Below, piece after piece: positions 54,955-64,000 of a DNA stretch of 64,000 nucleotides. Location of the stretch: NCBI GenBank assembly GCA_905221605.1, contig CAJNDS010000835.1, forward strand, positions 124,001-188,000, written 5' to 3'. Origin of the DNA: Symbiodinium natans (taxonomy: Eukaryota; Sar; Dinophyceae; Suessiales; Symbiodiniaceae). The number at the start of each line of letters is the position of its first letter. Positions within the stretch are counted from its first letter, which is position 1. Below the pieces are notes generated by a model, which ran no database searches, was not told the origin of the DNA, and was given only the letters and a program-made list of their open reading frames with translations. Position numbers and translations under genes: made by a program.

Positions 54955-57900
54955 CTTGAGCTTCTCCGCCTCGCGGTGGGCCACCCGGAGCGCCTCCATG
55001 ACGGCATCCAGGGTCATCTGGGCACCAGGTGGGCTTGGGGGGGGGCTTTGGGGCGGGGGGGGTTGGGGGGGGCTTGGGGGGGGGTCTTGGGGGGGGCTTG
55101 GGGGGGGGGTTTTTTGTGTATTTTGGGGTGCTGTTGGGCACTTGGGTGTGTGTGTGCCCGACACTGGGCCCTACTTCTCCCTAGGGATCGGAAGGGACTC
55201 TCCCCATTCTGAATTTAAGACTCTTCTGTGCTTCTTCGAAGAGCTCTGAGCGTGCCACATCTCAAGGCTATCGCATACTGGATGCCATCCCCATACCCCT
55301 CAACCCGAAGCCCTGAACCCCAAGAGAACCCTAAGCTCCTAAACCGTCCCTTCCTCTGATGTTGCAAAACGTCAGAGGCCACAGCGGATGTCTTCCGGTC
55401 CATGGCGAGGTGGTTGGGCAGCCGACCCTGGGCGCGCCGACTCGTGGAGATAGGGTTTCCTGCTTAGGGATTAGGGGTTCGGGTTTAGGGTTTCGGGTTT
55501 GGGGTTTAGGGTTTAGGGTTTAGGGTTTAGGGTTTAGGGTTTAGGGTTTAGGGTTTAGGGTTTAGGGTTTAGGGTTTAGGGTTTAGGGTTTGCGTGCGAG
55601 GGCGGATCATGACCGGGTCTCCGACGACGATGTCCTCCAGGCTCCGGCCAAGAACCTGGAAAAACACGGCAGAAGCCATTGCCATATGGTTTAGGGTTTA
55701 GGGTTTAGGGTTTGGGGTTGGGGGTTTAGGGTTTAGGGTTTGGGGTTTAACACATACGAGTTGAGAGAAAGCGCCGTGGACATGACTTTTAGCACAAGGC
55801 TCGACAGTCTGACGTCGTCTGACGGTGGTTCTGCTCTTGGAAACTGCCATACGGGTCAATGAATGACTCAGAGAAACCATAGAGCCTCAAAATCTTTAAA
55901 ATGCATGTCTGTATTCTGGCAAGTGGTCCTCCACAGCAACGCGCTTTGCGAAGGCCACGCCAAGCACGGCCTCTCGAAATTTCCGGCAAGTCGGGTTTGC
56001 AAAGTCGAGGGCATCCGGCGGCATCCATGAAGGTGAGCCTCCTCCGACTCGTAGTACCTGTCAGCCGCGTGTTGAACAAACCCTGTCACCCCCTCATTCG
56101 TTCAGGGGGAGGTCACTGAAGCTTGTCGTTGAGGACGGGTAGCTGCTCCACCTCCGCCGCTTGCCTCTCAAGCTCCTCCCGCGCCTGCAGGCTTATGAAG
56201 GTATGGGGCCTTGTCCTTCCAAGAGCCCTCCGAAGAAAGAGAAGCCCTTGCCTTCAGCAGCTTCTCTTCCAGGTTTTGGGTCCTCCGCCGCAGATGAGCA
56301 AGGCACTCCCCTTAAGAGCAAACACAAGCACGCGGCCCCCAACGCACGATGCTCTGACTCTGGCGGTCTCTTGCGTCAGCAGGGTAGCTTGATTCCGGAG
56401 CTCTTGGATGGTGAAGTCCTGCATGAGAATGCATGCCAGCGGACCCCTCCAATCACCCAAACCGCGGGAATCTCGTGGACATTCTTGGACGCAGGGGATA
56501 GAGGAGACAACAAATGGAGGCGTCAGAAGACTGTTGAAGGATGCATGGCCTCTCCAAGGCTACCTTCACCCCTTGGCAGCTTGGGACCCTGGGGCCTCAC
56601 GCACGATGACCCGCACCACCCAGGCTGCCAGCAGCAGCCGCACCCACTTCATTCATCCTACTTTTCCCTTCGCGAGGATGAAGGGCCGCTTCGGTCTGCT
56701 TGAGGGCCGCCTACCTGAAAGAGCCTCGAAATGTTCTATGGTTCTCGCTGTTTCTGCACCTTACCTTTTTGCCTTTGCTCACCCCGAAAAGGGTTTAGGG
56801 ACTTGACCTCACGCAGGAGATCTTTGCAAATATCAAGGGCGCGGGATCTGGTCGTGCCGCGGGGGCGGCGGGAAGGGCAACGGGAGGCGAGCGAGATCGG
56901 TCCGAGGCGGGGCGACAACATGGAGGTGGGGAGGTGAACGACCTCGGCGACGAGGAAGTGAATATCCGCTCAACGTCCGACAGGTTCCGACTTCTGTCCC
57001 CTGACAGTTGTCATGCCTTCGAGAGTGGGAATCGGGGTGCGGTTTGACACTGCGTGTGCTTTTGGAGATACTCCCACCTTCTCCCTGCAGAGGACATTCA
57101 GGGCAACCACGTCCGCCTTGATTGTGGCCTCGCGGTACCTGCGCAAGTCTCAAAAGGAGGGGAAAATCAAGAAGTTCCACTCGGTAAGTACCGTTTGCTC
57201 TTGCATCCTGCGCGCTAGGTCCCTCCCTTCCAAGGCACTGCATGTCAGAGTAGTCGATGAGGGCCAGCTTTGTCTGCTGCTTGAAGGTGTCGTACAGCTG
57301 GCACCAGGCACCAGGCAACACAAGGCTGCACGAGCTTTACACAACGCCCACGGCCAGCTGACGCGGCCTCCTCAGCTTCCTGGCAGCCGCGCTTGGCCAC
57401 TTGCATCTCCGCCCTGCACTTGTCCCGCTCGTCCTGAGGCCCCTAGAACTCAGAAACCGAAGCACATCGACGCCGGAGAGATCATGCTGCGCCTCCAAGC
57501 GCCGGATCTGGATGCGCAGGTCCTCTCAGAAACTTCACCCACTCAACAGGATGTTCTAGTAGCCCCATGTAGCCCCATATTATATCCCCATGAAGGACTG
57601 CTAGTCCAACCTGTGGAGCAGGGCCCCAAGTAACGCTGCCATTTCCCGGGAGTCTGGCCTCCCAGGCTTTTGTCTTGACCTTCGCGGTGGCCGACCTCAA
57701 CATTGGGCTACTGCAAGAAAGGAATGCATGACAAGAGGCGGGCTACTGTAAGAAGGAATACATGAGATAAGAGAGCGCAAAAAAAGAAAGAAAAAAAACA
57801 TGATATTGTCAGGATGGGTAGACAATTCTGCAGCAAGCACCATGGCAGCCTTCGAGAAAGGTGGCGTGACATTCCCTCACACCCTCCTCAAACCCCCAAA

Positions 57901-58405
57901 ACCCTTCAAACGCTCGACATTAAATCCCACACCCTAAACCTTAAACCCCTCACCCTAAACCCTAAACCCTAAACCCTAGAAGGGGCAGGTGACATTCGAC
58001 GACGCGTCTGGGGCCACGGCGCTGCCTGCTCGCGCTCTTCCGAGAGCTTCTGGGCCGCCTTGGACTCCTCCAAGCTGGCCTCGGCGGGTGAGAGGGTTTA
58101 GGGTTTAGGGTTTGGGGTTTAGGGTTTAGGATTTGGGGTTTGGGGTTTGGGGGTTAGGGTTTAGGGTTTGGGGTTTGGGGTTGAGGGTTTTGGGGGGGTT
58201 GAAAGTGTAGGGCTTAGGGCAGTTTAGGTTCCAGGGCGGCGGCTCGGTAGCCCGACACAAGCTGCGCGTAGGTGCTGAGCTGGCCTCAGCCACGGTCCAA
58301 CTGTCCAATGGCATCGACTCGTCCCTAGCATCTCTGCAAGTAGCATCTGAGCCTCACACTCAGCCGTTCGGGCCACACCTCCTCCTCCTTCAGGTCCTCA
58401 AGTTG
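54955..58405 (-). CDS. Coiled-coil-rich protein, many small exons
   Basis: Minus-strand exon-like blocks are rich in Glu, Lys, Gln, Arg and Ala: 58345-58405 (QLEDLKEEEVWPERL), 58236-58290 (QLSTYAQLVSGYRAAALE), about 57995-58078 (ASLEESKAAQKLSEEREQ), 57484-57522 (DLRIQIRRLEAQ), about 57360-57440 (DERDKCRAEMQVAKRG), 57246-57312 (QLYDTFKQQTKLALIDYSD), about 57080-57155, 56670-56715, 56345-56420 (IQELRNQATLLTQETARV), 56238-56292, 56118-56190 (REELERQAAEVEQLPVLND), 55907-56060, 55607-55662 (VLGRSLEDIVVGDPVMIRP) and 54955-55033 (LDAVMEALRVAHREAEKLK). Heptad patterns predict long coiled coils, as in cytoskeletal, flagellar or centrosomal proteins; nothing more specific is supported. Introns carry TTTAGGG arrays and poly-G tracts. 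Confidence 0.55.
55035..55115. repeat. G-tract cluster
   Basis: Runs of six to nine G separated by TT, CTT or TCTT repeat about ten times next to an exon of the coiled-coil locus. This could form G-quadruplexes on the plus strand. Confidence 0.8.
55485..55592. repeat. TTTAGGG array, intronic
   Basis: About 14 near-perfect heptamers begin right after the donor side of the exon at 55607-55662. A second array lies at 55688-55750 on its acceptor side, so this exon is flanked on both sides. Confidence 0.94.
58090..58212. repeat. TTTAGGG/TTTGGGG array, intronic
   Basis: Mixed heptamers on the plus strand, between the coiled-coil exons near 58078 and 58236. Confidence 0.85.
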
Positions 58406-59095
58406 AACTGTGGGAGTACCATGAGGCCCCCGTCAGCCCTGAATCTGGCTGGCGCATGGAAGTGCAGGGAGCGTCCTGCAAGGACGGCAGCGTTCTAGGC
58501 CACTCGCCTGCGAGAACGACTGAAATTTTGCATGCCCAGAACGGAAGAAGTGAATATCTGGACGACGTTTCACAACCACGCCTGCGTGCCAGGCTCGCAA
58601 GGTAGCCAGTAGCCCTCCCAATCCCTGAACCCAAGCCCCTTCACAGAAACTGAATCGAAAACTACCAAAACTACCGGATCACTCCCTAAACCCGGAACCC
58701 CCAAAAACCCCCCGGTTCTGAGGAGATCCCGTGCTGTTCCCTGAACCCAAAACAGGTCTGGCTGGCAGAAGATGGCTTCCAGCAGCTCCTCCCAAGCTTT
58801 TTTATTCGTGTGCTGCTGCTGTCTTGTGTTGCTATGTGACATATGTGACACATGTGAATATATGTGTTGCTCTGTGGCCTTACGCGGTGTTCTGCGTTGT
58901 TCTGTGGCATTCTGTGGTGTCTGAAGTAGGAGGACGAACCGATTCCCGGTGTCTACTCGCAGACGACAGAGGGAAAGCAACATTTGGGGCGTTTGCTCCA
59001 CGATGGTCAAAGGCGTCGAGCGTCACGCGCATGACATGGCAACCGCGCACCGAAGCGCTCACTAGTGTCATCGCTACGAAGCAAGCGTGCGATGC

Positions 59096-59186
59096 TGCTA
59101 CCACTGCTACACCCCCACCACCACCACCACCACAACCACCACCACCACCTTAACCACCACCACCACCACCGCCACCACCACCATTT
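59096..59186. repeat. (ACC)n-rich microsatellite
   Basis: Degenerate CCACCA units on the plus strand; no coding role is supported. Confidence 0.85.
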
Positions 59187-59467
59187 CCGTTACTATTCAA
59201 CTTTTAAGGGGTAAAAGGAGGGACCCCGAGAAGGGACCCTGGGTCTGGTTCCCCTTTTTTCACCCCGATATATGCCTTAGAAAAGTCCCTGTATACCTAA
59301 GTAGCCCCTATACATTGCTAAGAATATTGATGTTGCCATGTGTCGTTGCTTCTGTTTTGCTGTGGGTTTAAGGATAAGAAGTACGATGGTTGTGTCTGCT
59401 AAATTCAGAGTATATTCCTGCTGCTCCTCTTCACATACCACCATTTCAACCTTGCAGTCAAACCTGC

Positions 59468-60735
59468 CTGCAGCAGCGGCTCAAGCATCGTCCGCAACGC
59501 GAAGCCCTGGGGCAGCGCGCGCACCAACCGGAGGATCCTGGCCATCTCCGTGTCTGGGATGGGGCTTCGGACCCGGTGCTCCAAGGTGAAACACGCGGAG
59601 AAACACGGGGGAAGTATATGGAATTATGAGAGCAATGGTGGCAGATCGACAAGGAGGCAGCTTCCGAAGTTGTCGAGAAGTCCTTTGGCGGCACCTGGAG
59701 GCGAACAAAGGGTGGAAACGGGAACCGCGGGGGAAGCTTCGGCACACGCGTGCGGAGCGAAGGATACAGACACGGGGCATCCCAGGGCCCCCTGCTGCTT
59801 CGCCCGTGATGGCGTCAAGCGATTCCTTCCTTCGCATAGAAACATGAGAAACCAGTGAGGAAACTTGCCACAGGCCACCTGTGTAGCCACAGGTGTAGTC
59901 ACTCAAACTACTAACCACTGCATGCGGCGCTCCTTGAGCAGCGACCTCCAAGATATGCATTCCACTCCTGGCCGTGCTGTCACGTCGGGGCATTTTGAAG
60001 AACAGAAAAGGCACGGGCTCCTGGGATCTCTCCTCAATCTCGAAGGCCAGCCGAGTCAATCCTTTTGCATAGTTTCCGCCTTCGCTCTTGACATCGCTCG
60101 TGCTGGGCATTGCTGGGCTGCTGGACTTCATCAGAGACTCGGGTTGACTAGGGCATGCACGGCGGAGCGGCCGCATCCAGGCGAAAAGATCGGAGACGGC
60201 CTGGCGCCCCTGACCAGAAGCATTTGCAAACGCACGGAAACGCACGATGAGGCGATGCCGCGGCTGCTTTGGAATCGCAGTTGCCAACACATACGATCGC
60301 AAGCGCAAGTACTCCCACAGGTCAGACTTGGTTGGTGCCTGGTCTGCAGTCGGCGCCGGCGCCGGCGCCTTCATGATGCTGACCAGCGCCTTCCGAAGAA
60401 GAACATCTCGAAACGGGTTTTTCACGGGAAGTCTGATCCGTCATGGCGTCACTTGGGCTTTCAGAAGACATCCCTCCTCGGGCCCCGCAACGTCCATCAC
60501 CGAGATGCTCGTGGCCAACTGCGAGGGCTCTTGAACAGGGTACAGAAAGTGGTACAAGGGCTACCGCGACCCTCCACTCTCAACTTTCAAGGCACTGATC
60601 AAAGGCACAGTTGGAAAGCACTAAAAGTGGATGGGCTTTGCCTCCTCAGACGCCTCGCTGCCCAGGCGCGGCGTGGGAGGTGCCTCGCGGATGGGCGCCT
60701 GCCGAAGACAGTTCTCCCCCCTGTCTTGGGTTGTA
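59468..60735 (-). CDS. Coding-like exons of an unidentified gene
   Basis: Blocks read on the minus strand: about 60660-60735 (APIREAPPTPRLGSEASEEA), about 60460-60535 (EPSQLATSISVMDVAGPEEG), about 60250-60340 (SDLWEYLRLRSYVLATAIP) and 59468-59554 (MARILRLVRALPQGFALRTM). The last is 87 bases with a GC donor after its final CAG. Its regularly spaced arginines followed by a hydrophobic stretch recall an S4-S5 segment of a voltage-gated channel, but this is weak. No start or stop is defined. Confidence 0.4.
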
Positions 60736-61199
60736 TGGGAGTATGAAAGGCTCTGGAAAAATTGGCCCCTTGGCCTCGGCCCTAAGGCCCTAAGGCGTCA
60801 AAAAACTCCCTGCTCAGAACACCCGCAGTGTTGTGCGTCCCCCTTTTGTTTCGAGTTCTCGGATGCTTTCGGGCTTTTGAATGATATCTCGGCTTGAGGG
60901 GCGTCTGTGGACTTCCTGGAGAAACCTCGGAAACCCCGCTGCGGACCCATCTTTGGAATCTTTCGTGCCTGATGGGCCGACCCGGGCCGAGGCGGGCGAC
61001 GCGCAACGTCTAAAGTGGCACTTCGGCTGGGCTTCATGGGGCCATGCAGGGATGATATAGGGACATATAGCGGGCCATATAGAATGACCCCTCCCCTCCT
61101 GCCCCCTGGGCGTGACAGCGGGTCCGCAGCTGGGAAGCGCGAGGGCAGCACGCAGGGTCCTTGCCCGAAGCGGGCGCCATGCGGATGCTATGGTTTAAA

Positions 61200-63148
61200 T
61201 CATTTATAATCATTTATATCAAATCACCCCCTCCGACAGAGCTGCTCTCTCTGCAGCTGTGCGGCTTTGTGTTCCTCGGCGTGCCCCATGGGATGCCTGC
61301 AGACATTCTGCACACGGCAGGAGAGGCTACCAGTGTGTTGGCCCGCCATTCTTGCTTTGAGGCCGAAAGACAGGCCCTCCACCTTGTCAACTCCTTTCAA
61401 TCAAAGTGGCCCCAGAGCTCCGGGCCTTTGGATGGAGTGGAGGCACGAGACCTCTGCGCATCGCCACAATGCAGTTGACCGTGTTATTTAGGCCAAGAGT
61501 CGAGATAAGGCTTCCGCGATGGCCGTGAGGAGCCGCTTGTGGGCACCAGCAACCTACAAAGTCGCGGAAGTCACTTTGCTCCGCGACCCCCCGCGGCCCC
61601 CACAAGAACGCTCCCAGTCTCGCGGGAACCGGCCTCCGGCCATCTTCAGGAAAAGATGCCCGCAGCTCGTTGACCATCACCTGAGGGTCGACAAGCACGC
61701 GCCTCCACGCTGCCAGTATGCTGAGTGCTACTCCAATCCTGTACAGCTCGACAAGCTGGGATGCTGGCTGTTTTTTTGGCTCTCAAGCCGCCCAAGCCGA
61801 CGCCTCCACAAGAGGTGCCAACAACGAAATCAGTGCAGGGAAGAGCCACCCCCGCAGCCTCCTGCTCTGCACCAGCGCACCACATGCCTCCGAGACGAAA
61901 GCTCAGGGACCCTGCAATGACCGCCAGCTGCCGAAATCTGCCCCGAAATGTGCCGAAACTGCCCAAATCTGACGAAGTCTGCCGAAACCTCAACTGCAGA
62001 TTGGATTTGGGTTCACGCTGGGTAGCCGCGAGGCTTGGGCCGGACACCAAAGCGCGCAGTACGGAAGCCGTTGGCCACAGAGACTCTACATGAGTCTACA
62101 CGGCCTGGAGAGATAGATTTCATGAATCCAGAGCTGCAAATAGCAGACCGAAGTCCGAAGGCATTGTGTCCCTGACCGATGCCACTTCTGAGGAGAGGCC
62201 ACTCTGCGGCTTTTTTTTGTATACCTTCCGCTCTTGCGTTCGCGCGCGCGAGCTCGGCCAACTGTTGCAGCGTGAGCAGTTTGAGAAGAATTGGCCAGGT
62301 CAGACTTCCGAGGGCTGCTGTCACTCCTCTTACCCACTCAAGAACTACTAAGTCACCATCCGACAGTGCACACACATGGCCTCAAGATCCAACAGTCTAC
62401 TGCCCTTTCTACTTTGGTGGTTCTATCAATCTTATGCTTCAATTACAGCATCCCAACACCAAGAAAAAACGGCGCCGCGCGCAGCAATGACATGGGCCGT
62501 GCAAAACCCGACATCCGCTCAGAGCAGCCTCACAGGGGAGGGGGGGGCATCGGGGGGGCAGGGGATGGAAGTTGCCCACACATGGGTACTGATGTGTCAG
62601 CTGACGGCCTTCGAATCTGAGAGGAGGACGCTGCCCTGACAGAAGGGCGCTTGAGACGGTGAGCACGCATGCAGCTGTCACATCTCGTGCGACCGCATGC
62701 GAACCATCAGTAGCCTATAACCTGTGCCGAGACTCGGACCCTTCCCTTTGCGGCTGCTCATGCGGCTTTCCTGCTGGAGCCTGGCACCAGAGAGGTGGCA
62801 CACGGCACGCGGTGCCTCGAGGAGCATTCATATTTTTGGCATGTACGAATGCTAAACACGTACATGCAATTCATGTGTTCCCTGCCGTTTTCAAGCGTGC
62901 CCCGCGACACCACCGGCACCGGCCACGGCGAAGACGAGGAGCACGAAGAAGACCTTCGACAGAAGTGTAGGTAGGGCTTGCGGGCTTGAGGGGATGATTT
63001 TGCGAAGGGGTTCTGGCAACCACGAGAGCTCAGGGACGCCCAGGACCGACTCGAAGCCGAGGCCCCCTGCCCAGAAGATGACAACGGCCACTTCACCGTG
63101 GAGAGTGCCGATGCCAAGGTCCCAGTACCTGTCAAGGCAGGACTCCAC
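61200..63148 (-). CDS. Coding-like exons including a putative membrane segment, product unknown
   Basis: The block 62891-63148 is open for 85 codons and ends in TGA. It contains two hydrophobic stretches (VAVVIFWAGGLGF and VFFVLLVFAVAGAGG). Further blocks lie at about 62212-62330 (LLKLLTLQQLAELARANARA), 61545-61690 (VMVNELRASFPEDGRRPVP) and 61250-61300. Relations between them are unknown and they could be more than one gene. Confidence 0.35.
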
Positions 63149-64000
63149 AAAGCACCCTTCCTTTCCCCGGCTTTACCCATTTGGTACCCATTTGGTACCC
63201 ATTTGGTACCCTCATTCGGTTCCTTTTCGTCCGAAGTCTTGGAGGAACTGCTTTCAGACTGGGGCACCAGTGGATGCCGACGCTGGGCGGCTCGCCGGCC
63301 AGGGCGGGTGCCGCCGGGGCCAAGCTGGCGGAAGCTTTCTTTTCGCTCTCTCTTTCTTTCTTTCTTTCGGAGGGCGTGGAGGCCGAAGCCCCCGGGCGTC
63401 ATCTCTCTCTCTCTCTCTCTCTCTTCTTAGGTTGAGCACAGCTTGTGGCGAAGTGGTTTTCGGGATCAGGGACACTGTTCCACGGATGCGTTTGCTTCTT
63501 CGTTGGCGGGGAACTTCAAGCTTACCTGATGACCTCTCAAGCGGCCTCAACAAGCATCAACCAGCAAGAAGCCAAGGCTGGACTTTTCCGGCACTTCAGC
63601 AGCCACACCAAAAGATCCAAAACACGCTTGCTCCACGCCGCGGCCGCGGCAGCCTCAGCACGCAGGGGCTCGGAATCCACTCGACGCCATCCCTCGTTCT
63701 ATCCCACACTAAACCTTAAAACAAAGCCCACCCGAACCCCCCCCCCACAACTCTCCTCGCGCTCTCGTGACTCCAGGGTCCCTCAGCGCGAAGCTGGGCC
63801 CCCGGCAGCTCCGAGCCCGGTGCGCTGGGAGGGCGCCGAGAGGAAGGCGCTGGGGCACAGGAGCCTGGCGCCAAACTCAGCACTTGGGGCTTTCGGAAAC
63901 TGAGGAATCTGGGCTCAACACAGTTGAAATTGAAAGTTAAAAAGGGTCTTCAGAATGAGGTTTGACAGGGGTCTTTTGTTCAAGGCTAAACATGCCTCAT
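63149..64000. other. Terminal stretch without a resolved gene
   Basis: It contains a threefold direct repeat around TTTGGTACCCA (63178-63211) and CT-rich microsatellites (63345-63368 and 63402-63428). The plus strand at 63530-63690 is open and protein-like (MTSQAASTSINQQEAK), but no family or splice partner is seen. Confidence 0.3.

Noticed and set aside
14637-58212. TTTAGGG arrays as chromosome ends
   Set aside because: They are internal, short, in both orientations, interrupted by exons, and occur dozens of times across the window.
59468-59554. A voltage-sensor (S4) segment
   Set aside because: The arginine spacing is suggestive, but no other channel segment or pore motif was found nearby.

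Overview
The window looks like nuclear DNA of a dinoflagellate, most likely a symbiodiniacean or a relative. This rests on four observations. Introns are dominated by GC-AG and GA-AG splice sites with a G after every acceptor. Thousands of bases are Arabidopsis-type telomere-like repeats (TTTAGGG and variants) lying inside introns. A giant Copia retrotransposon carries accessory domains of a kind I associate with dinoflagellate elements. All genes placed with confidence lie on the minus strand, as in the unidirectional gene arrays known from dinoflagellates.

Layout. Positions 1-11455 (minus) hold a very large Ty1/Copia-type element cut by the left window edge. Its Gag has a coiled coil and two CCCH zinc fingers. 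The next ORF has an aspartic protease, a 2-oxoglutarate/Fe(II)-oxygenase-like domain and the integrase HHCC finger. The third ORF has the integrase core, reverse transcriptase and RNase H, followed by a methyltransferase-like domain and an SGNH (GDSL) hydrolase-like domain. The reading frame changes twice and returns to the starting frame. The second change coincides with a 4-bp tandem duplication.

Positions 12.7-16.9 kb (minus) hold a complete nitrilase-superfamily amidase gene in 13 small exons, rebuilt from sequence alone. Its triad residues Glu, Lys and Cys are all present. Positions 17.5-19.7 kb carry coiled-coil-like exons between telomere-like arrays. A 501-residue intronless MFS transporter lies at 22.2-23.7 kb (minus). 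Positions 24-36.7 kb are mostly repeats with short coding-like islands of unknown product. A cytochrome b5-domain gene starts at 37157 (minus). A multi-exon, multi-pass membrane protein gene spans 38.6-44.8 kb (minus). Positions 48.5-54.7 kb and 54.9-58.4 kb hold two intron-rich minus-strand loci, the first unrecognised and the second coiled-coil rich. Positions 59.4-63.2 kb hold further coding-like exons.

The host genes share no evident pathway. What unites the region is its gene architecture: tiny exons, non-canonical introns, and introns filled with telomere-like arrays. In several introns those arrays form two arms of opposite orientation. Exon boundaries were inferred by eye from protein-family continuity and splice dinucleotides. 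Those of the nitrilase are the most secure, and those of the unrecognised loci are approximate.
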